Shown piece by piece: positions 46,461-57,859 of a DNA stretch of 64,000 bases. The first letter of the stretch is position 1, and the number at the start of each line of letters is the position of its first letter. A program made the translations under genes and the position numbers. The DNA is from Caecitellus pseudoparvulus (Eukaryota > Bigyra: Bicosoecida). The stretch covers positions 310,001-374,000 of the forward strand of contig CBFFRQ010000040.1 of NCBI GenBank assembly GCA_965644315.1, read 5' to 3'. The notes under the pieces are model-generated. The model had not been told where the DNA came from. It saw nothing but the letters and a program-made list of their open reading frames with translations, and made no database searches.

Positions 46461-49400
46461 ATGTCTCAACGGTGCGTGGGGCGCGTTCGAGGCGCTGCCT
46501 GGCGTGTGCCGACAGCCAGCCCGCGTATTCCTGCTTTGGCTGGCTCTCAGCGGCCACGCTCGCGAAACAGGTTGCATGCACCGCATGCGCTCTCTCCCAC
46601 CGCAGGTCTCTGCGCGAGTATGACGGCAAGGCCATGCTGTCCAGGGAGGGCTTGTGCTCCAAGTTCTTGTGCAAAGTTTCACAGCCAGCGGGTGGTGGCG
46701 CCGTGGACTGGGCTGCCGTGGAAGCGGCCCACCCGTGGGTCACCAAGCAGCGCCTGGTGGCCAAGCCAGACATGCTCATCAAGCGCCGCGGGAAGAGCGG
46801 GCTCATTTGCTTGAATGCCACATGGGCCGATGCCAAGGCTTGGATCTCGGAGCGCATGGGCGTGGAGGTGGAGGTGGAGGGTGTCAGTGGTGTGCTGACT
46901 CACTTCTTCGTGGAGCCGTTCGTGCCCCACAGCGGCACTGACGAGTACTACATCTGCATCCAGAGCAACCGACAGGGTGAGGAAGTGCTGTTCCACCACG
47001 AAGGCGGCGTGGACGTCGGCGACGTCGACGCCAAGGCAGTGCGCATGCAAGTCCCCGTGCACGCCCCCGGCGTCACGGGCGCGGAGGTGACTGCCCGCCT
47101 CCTGCAGGCAGTGGCAGAGCCCCGGCGCCCCGCCCTCAGCGAGTTCATCGTGCGCCTCTTCCAGACGTACCGCAAACTGCACTTTGCGTACATGGAAATC
47201 AACCCCCTCGTGTTCCTGCCTGCGGCCGTGCCGTCAGACAGCGGCGCGGCGCCACAGGGCACCGCCGACATCGGCTCCTTTGCGCCTCTGGACCTGGCTG
47301 CCAAGATCGACGAGACGGCGCACTTCCTCGTGGGCAAGGCGTGGGGCGACATCGACTTCCCCCCGCCCTTCGGCCGCCAGCCGTACGCGGAGGAAGCCTA
47401 CATTCACAGCCTGGACGCAAAGACTGGCGCCAGCCTGAAGCTCACGCTGCTGAACCGCTCAGGGCGCGTGTGGACCATGGTGGCAGGCGGTGGCGCCTCG
47501 GTGGTGTATGCGGACACCATCTCAGACTACGGCTGGGGCCACGAGCTGGCGAATTACGGCGAGTACAGCGGCGCGCCGTCGGAGGAGCTTACCTTTGAGT
47601 ACGCCAAGACCGTGCTCAAGTGCATGTTCGACGTGAAGCGGGAGGAGGGCAAGATCCTCATCATCGGCGGCGGCATCGCCAACTTCACCGACGTCGCCAA
47701 GACCTTCCGAGGCATCATGCGGGCCCTGTCCATGCACGCGGAGGCGCTGCAGGAGCACGGCGTCAAGATCTGGGTGCGCAGGGGCGGGCCCAACTACGAG
47801 GAAGGCCTGCGCCTCATGAACTCCCTTGGCACTGAGCTGGGCGTGCCCATCCGCGTGTACGGCCCCCGCACGCACATCACCGCCATCGTCCCCATGGCCC
47901 TGGGCCTTGACGTGTCCACCATGGGGCTGGATGTGGTGGAGACGACAGGGGCAGGGGCAGCAGCCGCCCAGCGCGCGCTGACCACCGCCGCCGCCCCTGC
48001 CCCCGTGGCACAACCAATGCCAGGTGTGCCTGTGGAGGATGCAGAGGGTGATGTGGCCCTGGCCGGTGCCGGTGCCGCGCCGACGGCTGCCTCCACCGCC
48101 ACCGGCCAGCACACGCAGTTCTCCCCCAAGACCCGGGCCATTGTCTTCGGCATGCAGATCCGGGCAGTGCAGGGCATGCTGGACTTCGACTACCTGTGCA
48201 GCCGAGACAAGCCCAGCGTGGCGGCGCTGGTGTTCCCCTTCTCCTCCAACCACTACCAGAAGTTCTACTGGGGCAGCAAGGAGATCATGGTGCCCGTCTT
48301 CTCGTCCATGAAGGAGGCCCTGCTCAAGAACTCCGACGTGGACGTGCTGGTGAACTTCGCCTCCTTCCGCTCCGCGTTCGAGACCAGCATGGAGGCGCTG
48401 GCCTTCCCCCAGATCCGCACCATCGCCATCATCGCGGAGGGTGTGCCGGAGCAGCAGACGCGCGCCCTCATCCACACAGCGCAGGAGAAGGGCGTCCTGC
48501 TCATCGGCCCCGCCACTGTCGGCGGCATCTGCCCCGGCTGCTTCCGCATCGGCAACACGGGCGGCATGATCGACAACATCGCAGCCTCCAAGCTGTACCG
48601 CCCTGGTTCCGTCGCATACGTCTCCAAGTCCGGCGGCATGAGCAACGAACTGAACAACATCATGGCCCTGCACACCGACGGTGTGTGCGAGGGCGTCGCC
48701 ATCGGTGGCGACAGGTACCCCGGCAGCCTCTTCTTGGACCACCTCCTGCGGTACGAGGCCAACCCCAACGTGCGCATGATCGTGATGCTGGGGGAGGTCG
48801 GCGGCGTGGACGAGTACGCCGTGTGTGAGGCCATCAAGGACGGCCGCCTGACGAAGCCCGTCGTGGCCTGGTGCATCGGCACCTGTGCCAAGATCTTCCC
48901 CTTCGAGGTGCAGTTCGGCCACGCCGGCGCCTTGGCAGGCAGCCAGATGCAGACGGCCGACGCCAAGAACGCTGCGCTCAAGGCGGCGGGGGCCATCGTG
49001 CCGGAGAACTTCAACGACTTCGTGCGTGCCATCAAGAGCACGTTTGGGGAGCTGCAGGCGGCTGGGAAGATCCCTGTGCGCGCGGAGGTCATGCCCCCCC
49101 GTGTGCCCATGGACTACTCGTGGGCCAAGCAGCTTGGCCTCATCCGCAAGCCCTCTGCCTTCGTCACGTCCATCTCGGACGAGCGGGGCGATGAGCTGCA
49201 GTACGCAGGCATGCCCATCACCAAGGTGCTCAGTGAGGACCTGGGCATGGGCGGTGTCGTGTCCCTGCTCTGGTTCAAGCGCAGGCTGCCTGCCTACGCC
49301 AGCAAGTTCATCGAGACGGTGCTGACGGTGACGGCCGACCACGGGCCGGCAGTGTCGGGCGCCCACAACACCATCGTTGCCACGCGTGCAGGGAAGGACT

Positions 49401-49957
49401 TGGTGTCCTCCCTCTGCTCCGGCCTGCTCACAGTGGGGCCGCGCTTTGGCGGCGCACTGGACAGTGCTGCGGACATGTTCAGCCACGCTGTGGACGCGGG
49501 CCTGACGCCCGAGGCCTTTGTCGCAGACATGCGTGCCGCCAACAAGCTCATCATGGGCATCGGCCACCGCGTCAAGAGCATCCACAACCCCGACCAGCGT
49601 GTCACCAGCGTCGTGGAGTTCGCCAAGAAGCACTTCAACGCGACGCCCGTCCTGGACTTCGCCATGGCGGTGGAGGGCATCACCACCAAGAAAAAGCCCA
49701 ACCTCATCCTGAACGTGGACGGCGCCGTCGCCTGCGCCTTCGTGGACTTGCTGCGTACCTGTGGCTCCTTCACGAAGGAGGAGGCCGACGAGGCCATCGC
49801 CAACGGCTGCCTCAACGGCCTCTTTGTCCTGGGCCGCTCCATCGGCTTCATCGGGCACTTCCTGGACCAGAAGCGCCTCAAGCAGGGGCTGTACCGCCAC
49901 CCGTGGGACGACATCTCGTATCTGGATGCCTCGGGCATGTCCTCGCCTGCTGACTGA
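46461..49957 (+). CDS. ACLY: ATP-citrate lyase, single-chain form
   Basis: Predicted exons 46461-46471 and 46606-49957 give 1120 residues; the 134-nt intron has donor GTGCGTG and acceptor CACCGCAG. The spliced start [20 protein letters not shown] matches ACLY. The order is ATP-grasp/CoA-ligase part ([40 protein letters not shown]), CoA-binding and CoA-ligase part, then the citrate synthase-like C-terminus ([16 protein letters not shown]). The phosphohistidine is His776 in FGHAGA, matching human His760. The enzyme makes cytosolic acetyl-CoA and oxaloacetate from citrate, CoA and ATP for lipid synthesis and acetylation. The subunits are fused as in animals and several protist groups, whereas land plants and green algae have separate ACLA and ACLB. 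A Pro/Ala/Gly linker lies near 47950-48110. Confidence 0.97.
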
Positions 49958-50294
49958 GGAAAGTGAGGAAATGCATGCTTGCCTACAAAACAGTCCACTG
50001 CGCACACACGCACCCCAACGCTGCAGGATTGTGTGCCGCACACATGTTGCTTGTTGTGGTTGAGATTCCTGACTCATAGGAGGGGGAATCGCCCGACAAG
50101 GATGTTTGTCTGGGTTCACGCCGGAGATAGTGCGTGAAGCGATTTCCGCAGGCTGCCCGTGCACCGCTCCTGGCGCTGCACCCGAAGTCAAGCATGCCGT
50201 TGCCTCCGCTTCAGAAGTAGCGTCAAAATGGCCTGTTGCAACGGGCGTCACCTGTCGGCATTTGCTGACGCACTTGCGGGACGAACTTGCGGGC

Positions 50295-51089
50295 ATGTTG
50301 CAGGTGAGCGTTTCGCTCGGCGAGGCAGACGGCTTTCACCGCCTTCAGCCCAGGCCATGAGCACCCTTGCAGGTGCAATTCAAGGAGACTGTGCATGAAT
50401 TCGAAACTCGTATCGCTGAGGCCACTCAGGCGATGCGAAGCGCTGAACTTGAGGCAGGGAGCGGTGCTGCCGCAGAAGGCAGCAAGGAGGCCGACATGCC
50501 AGCCGACACGCCCGAGCTTGCCGCCCTGCAGAGTCTGCTCAACGCCCAGGAGGCGTTTGAGTACATCGTTGCACTGGTGCACCAAGTCTGCCCAGCCGCA
50601 CCATCGGGGGGACACACCCGGCGGGGCGCCCCGCAGCGCCAGCCGTCCGCGCAGTCCGCTGCCACACCGGTGTCTGGTCTGGACCTGGCTGGACCAGATG
50701 GCAGCCCCATGCAGCTGCTGCATGCTGACACCGCCGACATGCCTGCAGGTGAGCTGCTGCAGGCAGGCGCTGTGTACACGCTCGTGACGAGTCAGAGGGT
50801 GGAAGGGGTGGGGACGCCCCCCGGCGTGCCTGAGCCACTGGACCCGCCCGGGGCCAGCCCTCGAGGCAAGGCAGGTGGCAAGAAGGGGGCCAAGGACAAA
50901 GGCAGTGGGAAGAGCAGGCCGCCTTCTGCTGCTTCCAAGGGGGCCGCTGAGGGCCCCCCGCCCCCCAGCTGGCTGCCGCTGCTGTACAGCACACCGTGGA
51001 GCGAGGGTGACGCAGATGCGGAGGCTGCAGATGCTGCCCCTGCCTCCACCAAGAGCAGCAAGAAGAGTTCTGGAAAGAAGAAGAAATGA
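50295..51089 (+). CDS. Small hypothetical coiled-coil protein, lysine-rich tail
   Basis: Predicted exons 50295-50303 (M-L-Q) and 50373-51089 give about 241 residues; the 69-nt intron starts GTGAGCG and ends CCTTGCAG. After splicing the protein begins MLQVQFKETVHEFETRIAEA, a short amphipathic helix; then come a Pro/Gly/Ala-rich middle and a Lys/Ser-rich end finishing KKSSGKKKK. The same frame is open upstream of 50295 to about 50073 with protein-like sequence (HLLTHLRDELAG), so the true start may lie on a further upstream exon, but I find no ATG for it. I do not recognise the family. The stop is 20 bp from the convergent gene. Confidence 0.55.
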
Positions 51090-51108
51090 ATTCCGTGCCG
51101 TCGCACTG

Positions 51109-51699
51109 TCAGGCATCCTCCCCAGCTCCAGCAACGGGGGCAGACACTTGGCCGTATCGCTCACTGGCTTCAGCTGCCACTGCCTGCAGCTGCTGCACGA
51201 GGGACTTGCGGCGTTCCCGGTCACGAGCCGTGCTCAGAGGCACACCATCTAGGAACAACACGGCGTGTGTGATGGCCTCTTGCAGCCACTTGTTCTGCAC
51301 GGACGTGGCAGGGGCCGAGGCACCTGCGGGAATTGAAGGCAAATCAGGCAACACCAAAGGCTTCACAGTCGCCTCCGCAGGCGAGCCAAGGGGGGCCAGC
51401 AGCGGGGCAGGCACAGTTGGCAGCTCCCCTGAAGCGTCAGCATACCAGGCTGCATCACTGCGCAACGCCTCGGGGTGCCCGTGGCTGGTCAGTGTCCAAT
51501 CCGTCAACTTCTGGCGCACCATGCGCAGGCAGTCATTCGCTTGGCACAGCGCCCCTGCAGTGGTGAGGAGAGGCTGCGCGCCAGCTTCCCGCAGAGTGTC
51601 AATTTGGGTCTGCAGTATTGAACCAGATAACGCAGAAGGTGCCCGCTGCAGTGCAGGCGGCGAGGGGGGCGCGCTTGGCGTGCTCGAGGTGGAGCCCAT
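51109..51699 (-). CDS. Hypothetical protein
   Basis: A single exon of 196 residues starts MGSTSSTPSAPPSPPALQRA; the frame upstream of this ATG looks like leader sequence. After a Ser/Pro-rich start it is mostly helical, with QTQIDTLREAGAQPLLTTAG and KWLQEAITHAVLFLDGVPLS, and an Arg/Gln-rich end. The MGS start could be N-myristoylated, which I cannot test. I recognise no family. It lies tail-to-tail with the small coiled-coil gene and upstream, on the same strand, of nothing it clearly works with. Confidence 0.5.
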   Translation of the reverse strand: MGSTSSTPSAPPSPPALQRAPSALSGSILQTQIDTLREAGAQPLLTTAGALCQANDCLRMVRQKLTDWTLTSHGHPEALRSDAAWYADASGELPTVPAPLLAPLGSPAEATVKPLVLPDLPSIPAGASAPATSVQNKWLQEAITHAVLFLDGVPLSTARDRERRKSLVQQLQAVAAEASERYGQVSAPVAGAGEDA

Positions 51700-51940
51700 T
51701 GTGAGCTTTGCACCGCGTTCGAAGTTGTGCACACAGCGGTGGAGGCTGCCCTTCTCCAGGTGGTGAGGTGCTGGAGCACATCACGTATCATCATGCGGCT
51801 GGTTCGTTGTTGCATTTGAGCAGGCGGTGGCTCTGTGCACTCATCCGCCAAGCCTCGTGAGTGCGGTGGCAACACTGCACGTCACTGGGTTGTGACCAGA
51901 AGTCCAGCCCCACGCCCCTGGCATCCCCACACATTCAGCA

Positions 51941-54900
51941 TCACTCAGACAGGAAGAAGCGCAAGCCCACGTTGAGGCGGCCTCCCAGCCGCAGCGTCCA
52001 CTGATCCGGAGCACCAGGCGCCTGGCTCATGGACACACTGCCCGCGCCCTCCTGCTGCTCGCCCAGCCACTGCAAAACCTTGTACAACTGAGCTTTTTCC
52101 TGCGGACTGGCTTCCTGTGTTGAGAGAGTTGGTGGACAGCGAGTGTGCACTCTGCTGGCGATGGTTGCACGTCGCTGGGCTTACGTGGCGTAGATAGTCT
52201 CCGAGGGACCCCGGTACCGGAGTGCCCGCATGCAGCAATGTGAAGAACTCGCTGTGCAACTTCGCATCCGCCCCATGCCTCGGCCTGGACAGCGCCCGCT
52301 GGGAGGGCTTGGCGGTGGCGAATATGGTGTGCACCTTGCTGAGTTGGGCGCGAGCGGTGGCCAGCGGCCCGTACAGCACATCCGCCATTTCTCGCAGCAG
52401 GAATCCTGTGAAAGAGAAAAGGGTGAGAGAGGGGGGTGTAAAGCAATCAAAGGCGGGGCCATTCAATTCGCATGCTTGGGCCCGAGACGCACTGGGCGTT
52501 TTGCCTTGTCGGTCCTTGAACACTGACTTGAGCGCGCGCCGCTGCTTCACAGAGGTGACGGCGGCACAGGCCAGCAACCATGCGTGAAGGGCCTCCTTAT
52601 CGCCTGCACTGGCAGAGTCTCCAAGTACGTCCTTCAGCGCTGAAAATGCTCCCTCGTGGCCTGTGTCTGAGAGTTGCTCTGGGTCGCTCTCGGCTTCATC
52701 AGCGATGCGCGCTAGCTCTGCTGATCGCAGAGCGGCCACAACCTTGAAGGCGCCTGACATGTGCTGCTGTGCAACGTGCACCTCCAGGTCGTCTTCATAG
52801 ACATCCTCGCTCTCCCCCACTGGGAGGCCAGCACCGGCTGCAGGAGCGGGCGCCTGCTCTTGGGCGGGCGGTTCGGGGCCGGCTACGCTTGCTGGCAAGC
52901 TTGAAGGTGTGCCCCACGTGGAAGTCCACTCCGAGCCTGGCCCCAGCAAGTCCCCCGCACAGGCTTGCGGCACATGTACCAGCGCCATATCACTGAGCCA
53001 TGCAGCTGCTCGAGTCTCAGGTGGCGTGTCAGTCCGGTGCAGCAAATCTCCAGAGTAGCTACCGGCAAGCCATGCGAGCAGGCTTGGCACTGCCTCTGCC
53101 CCTTCTGGAAGGTGTGGCCCGATGTAGTAGGGGCGCAGGGTGCTGCACACAGTCAGTAAGGCCTCTTGAGCAGACTCCATGGACACTGACCCGGCGGGGA
53201 CCGTGCCATCCAGCTCTGCATGCAGTGCGCGGGTGAAGGCAAGGTAGTCAATGCGGCCTTCTTCCCCAGCCACATACGCGTCAGCGAGGCAGTGGGCATC
53301 TTCGCGTGAGATTTGTGCGGGGGCGTCTTTGCTTTCCAGTCGCATGGACATGGTGGAAAGGAACTGCTTGCGCGTAAGCGTACCCGTCAAAAAACTGGCC
53401 ACCGCCACCCCAGCCCCCTCACATGCAGCAGCGGCGGCCTCCAGTTCGGCGATGAAAAAGTGAGCGCGGGCCAGCATGAACATGCGTGGCCCCTTCTCCA
53501 GCAAATGTGCTGCCAGGGAGTTCATCAGCCCACAAACGCGGCGCATGTCAACAGAGCCAGCGTCAGATGGCAACCCAACTGATGCCGCCGCGATTGAGGC
53601 TGGCTGCGGCACATCAGGCGGCGGCGACAGCGTCGCCAGTGCGACTTGAATGCTGGCATTGAGAGGAGAACTGGAGTCGTCACCGTCACCAAGCGCCGTG
53701 CCAATCATGTGTCGAACCTCTGCGATTGAATAGCCACGGGAGCCCAGGCGCTCCGTGCTCATGCTCGGATCCACGGCACAAATGAAGTCAAGAACTGCCT
53801 CGGGCACCATGCCCCGGTGAGAAGCAGCGCACATGCGAAGCAGGGAAAGGATGCTGTCAGCGACAAACGCCCGGCCTCGGGCCACCATGCCACTCAGCTG
53901 TGTTGGAGCATCCAACAGGCGAACGGCAAAAGTTGGGGAAGTGACCGGCGTGCCAGGCACAGCTACGTTGGCGTCGCCAGCCAGGCTCCCTGACACCACT
54001 GGCGCGTATGAGCGAGCAGATGCAGACAGGTCTTGTGACTCCCGGAACGGAGCTCTCTCACGCTCCTCATCGCGCTCTTCGTGGCGAACAGGCCGTCGAG
54101 GTGGCCTCTGCTCCTCCCTGTCGAATCGCCTTGAGCCCCCATCACTGTGGCCACGCATCGGCCGCGAATCGCGCTGGGATGGATCGTCTGGCTCCCCCGC
54201 ACTGTCATCATCTGAAGTCCAGCGGGAGGATCGAGTCGCACCGCGAGGAACGTACCCGCCACTCGATCGTGGAGCTGCGTCGCTGTCGCTTGCGTCGTCG
54301 CTTGGGTACCGCTGTGGCCTTCGTCGTGCTGGACTTCTGTGCACACTACTCGTCGGGCGAGGGGACGAAGGCCGGCGCTGGTGACGCGAGTGGCTGGCAG
54401 GCCTCGGAATGCGATCTGGCTCATCGTCACCCTCCACCTCCGAATCGTCTTCAATCACGCCCAGGCGGGATCGTGTTGGGCTGCGAGGTGTGCTGCGCTC
54501 CTGCACAAACCTTTGATCGATGCCCTCGTCCACAGATCCATCCGGGTACTCGATGTCATACACAACACGCATGCGGTTCAGCTTCACATCTCGCCTCTTC
54601 CTGCCGCGGACCACGACACCAGAACGGAACGCTCCACGAGGCGTCCCGCCAGATCGTGCACGGACAGAGGTTCCAACTGGGAGTGGGTGCCCTGAGCCTG
54701 ACACCGTCTCTGGCTCAAGTGCATCATCCTCTACGCGAGACCCATGCCTCCGATGTGGGGACCTGTGCGGCAGCGGAGCTCCTTCATCGTCCGCCGCGTC
54801 AGGGTCCACCTTCACATGCTCCTCACCCAGACCCCGATCGTCATCGCCGTCGTCGTAGTCAATGTCGTACTTCACCTGCATGCGACCGGTCGCGTAGTCC

Positions 54901-57626
54901 CGAGCCTGACGACTCCCCACCACCACGCCCTTGTACATCCGACCCCGTGGCTTGCCCTTGTACCGAGCGATGACACGGGTGCCCTTCGGGAACGGGTGAT
55001 CCAGGTCCACACCGCCCCCACCCCGATCACCCCGATCACTCCCACGCCGTGGCTCATCTGCATCCTCCGCCGCGTCAGGGTCCACCTTCACATGCTCCTC
55101 ACCCAGACCCCGATCGTCATCGCCGTCGTCGTAGTCAATGTCGTACTTCACCTGCATGCGACCTGTCGCGTAGTCACGAGCCCGACGACTCCCCACCACC
55201 ACGCCCTTGTACATCCGACCCCGCGGCTTGCCCTTGTACCGAGCGATGACACGAGTGCCCTTCGGGAACGGATGGTCCAGGTCCACACCACCACCCCCAC
55301 TCCCACCACGATCACTCCCACGCCGTGGCTCATCTGCATCCTCCGCCGCGTCAGGGTCCACCTTCACATGCTCCTCACCCAGACCCCGATCGTCATCGCC
55401 ATCGTCGTAGTCAATGTCGTACTTCACCTGCATGCGACCTGTCGCGTAGTCCCGAGCCTGACGACTCCCCACCACCACGCCCTTGTACATCCGACCCCGC
55501 GGCTTGCCCTTGTACCGAGCGATGACACGGGTGCCCTTCGGGAACGGATGGTCCAGGTCCACACCACCACCCCCACTCCCACCACGATCACTCCCACGCC
55601 GTGGCTCATCTGCATCGTCCGCCGCGTCAGGGTCCACCTTCACATGCTCCTCGCCCAGACCCCGATCGTCATCGCCGTCGTCGTAGTCAATGTCGTACTT
55701 CACCTGCATGCGGCCTGTCGCGTAGTCACGAGCCTGACGACTCCCCACCACCACGCCCTTGTACATCCGACCCCGTGGCTTGCCCTTGTACCGAGCGATG
55801 ACACGAGTGCCCTTCGGGAACGGATGGTCCAGGTCCACACCACCACCCCCACTCCCACCACGATCACTCCCACGCCGTGGTTCATCTGCATCGTCCGCCG
55901 CGTCAGGGTCCACCTTCACATGCTCCTCGCCCAGACCCCGATCGTCATCGCCGTCGTCGTAGTCAATGTCGTACTTCACCTGCATGCGGCCTGTCGCGTA
56001 GTCACGAGCCTGACGACTCCCCACCACCACGCCCTTGTACATCCGACCCCGCGGCTTGCCCTTGTACCGAGCGATGACACGGGTGCCCTTCGGGAACGGA
56101 TGGTCCAGGTCCACACCACCACCCCCACTCCCACCACGATCACTCCCACGCCGTGGCTCATCTGCATCCTCCGCCGCGTCAGGGTCCACCTTCACATGCT
56201 CCTCACCCAGACCCCGATCGTCATCGCCGTCGTCGTAGTCAATGTCGTACTTCACCTGCATGCGACCGGTCGCGTAGTCCCGAGCCTGACGACTCCCCAC
56301 CACCACGCCCTTGTACATCCGACCCCGTGGCTTGCCCTTGTACCGAGCGATGACACGGGTGCCCTTCGGGAACGGATGGTCCAGGTCCACACCACCACCC
56401 CCACTCCCACCACGATCACTCCCACGCCGTGGCTCATCTGCATCGTCCGCCGCGTCAGGGTCCACCTTCACATGCTCCTCGCCCAGACCCCGATCGTCAT
56501 CGCCGTCGTCGTAGTCAATGTCGTACTTCACCTGCATGCGGCCTGTCGCGTAGTCACGAGCCTGACGACTCCCCACCACCACGCCCTTGTACATCCGACC
56601 CCGTGGCTTGCCCTTGTACCGAGCGATGACACGAGTGCCCTTCGGGAACGGATGGTCCAGGTCCACACCACCACCCCCACTCCCACCACGATCACTCCCA
56701 CGCCGTGGCTCATCTGCATCCTCCGCCGCGTCAGGGTCCACCTTCACATGCTCCTCACCCAGACCCCGATCGTCATCGCCGTCGTCGTAGTCAATGTCGT
56801 ACTTCACCTGCATGCGACCGGTCGCGTAGTCCCGAGCCTGACGACTCCCCACCACCACGCCCTTGTACATCCGACCCCGTGGCTTGCCCTTGTACCGAGC
56901 GATGACACGGGTGCCCTTCGGGAACGGGTGATCCAGGTCCACACCCGTTGAACTTTTTGGCTGCCGCTGGGGGTCGTTCTGGTTGGCAGCATCTGGGTGA
57001 AGCCTGACATACTGAGCCTTCAGACCTTGGTCTCTGTCACCGTCGTCATAGTGCACGTCGTACACCGGCTCCATTTGTCCCGTAGAAACGTTGCGTTCTT
57101 GATGAACCGAAACCACTTTCCCTGGGTACTCTCGCTTGCGCGGGTTGCCGTTGAAGCGTGCCATGACGCGGTCTCCAACTCTAAGACCTGAGCTTGGCTC
57201 TGCCGAGGGCCGACGTGTTGCGGTTTGCCTAGTTCGGCCTGCACGGGAGGAGTTCTTCCTGAAGAGTTCCCGTGCATCTTCGATTGGCACAGGGCGGTTG
57301 ATGCTGAGCCTGTGTCCGGCGAGAGGGCAAGCGTGTGTGCGCCTGGCGTTGAAAGCGAAACGCCCGCCGCCAAGCCGCACCCTAAGCTCCGCAGTCTGCT
57401 GGAGAGGATTGCGCGAGGGATGGGCTTCCCCGAAGCCCCACGATATGCTGTCTCAATGTCCTCAGCCTGAACGGTGCCACCTGTCACATGAAAGAGGCAT
57501 ACGAGGTTGAGAATGAAAGGCTCGGCAGGCCACCGTTGCACAACGAAACGCCAGCTCACCTTGGGCAAGCCTGTCCAGCGTCGCTTCGTACCGGTCATGG
57601 AGCAAATCGCCGAGGTCAAATGCCAT
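51941..57626 (-). CDS. Tudor-like tandem-repeat protein
   Basis: Predicted exons 57560-57626, 57381-57480, 52493-57309, 52185-52405 and 51941-52114 give 1792 residues; introns are 79, 71, 87 and 70 nt, and all phases match. The N-terminus (MAFDLGDLLHDRYEATLDRL) is helical. Then come ten SH3/Tudor-like modules: one diverged (VGDRVMARFNGNPRKREYPG), eight almost identical copies with KGTRVIARYKGKPRGRMYKG and YDIDYDDGDDDRGLGEEHVK, and one diverged (VGTSVRARSGGTPRGAF). An Arg/Ser/Asp-rich region and an alpha-helical C-terminal half follow, including a possible EF-hand-like pair (LTRKQFLSTMSMR, EGRIDYLAFTRAL). The true end GGRLNVGLRFFLSE appears only after splicing. Tudor-like modules bind methylated residues or proteins, but the aromatic cage is not evident. 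Function unknown. Confidence 0.8.
54744..56951 (-). repeat. Eight 276-bp tandem repeats
   Basis: The array is 2208 bp, eight units of 276 bp, each encoding 92 residues: one Tudor-like module plus a DADEPRRGSDRGGSGGGG-type linker. Units differ at scattered bases only. Linker codon variants (Asp or Glu before DADEP) run E, D, E, D, D, E, E in protein order, with the last unit ending differently. The opposite strand is also open through the whole array. Confidence 0.97.
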
Positions 57627-57859
57627 TTCGTTGAACTATGATTTCGAGTCCTTCCACGTCCCTCTCGGCACCTGAATGCAAGTCCTGCCAGCAAGTGCAG
57701 CGTTGGAGCCCACAGCACAAAACCATAGACCTCGCTTCCTGGTAAGGTTTGGACCACGTTGCCATGCCAGTGGCCCACAGCCTTGCCCACACAAGTTGAA
57801 TTGCACTGTGGGAGAATGAAAATGTAGGCTGCGCCCTGCATTGAGCTGGAGGGGGCCAC

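Noticed and set aside
47522-50296. A 924-residue antisense frame opposite ATP-citrate lyase
   Set aside because: GC-rich coding DNA with a strong third-position bias leaves the antisense frame open. The sense frame is a conserved enzyme; the antisense product is His/Val/Gly-rich with no recognisable domain.
51945-52184. Unspliced C-terminus of the Tudor-like protein ending at 51945
   Set aside because: The unspliced tail is low-quality sequence, whereas removing a 70-nt GTAAGC...ACACAG intron gives a helical, protein-like end that stops at 51941.
54744-56951. A 735-residue open frame on the plus strand across the repeat array
   Set aside because: It arises because the 276-bp unit is a multiple of three and happens to lack stops on the other strand. 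Its product is repetitive His/Val/Pro-rich sequence with no family features, and the minus frame is clearly the coding one.
54744-56951. CRISPR-like direct repeats
   Set aside because: Units are 276 bp, contiguous and coding, with no unique spacers. This is a protein repeat.
57378-57380. Start of the Tudor-like protein at 57380
   Set aside because: The codon is GTG and lies at a GTGCGG splice donor. Upstream exons starting with an ATG at 57626 join in frame.
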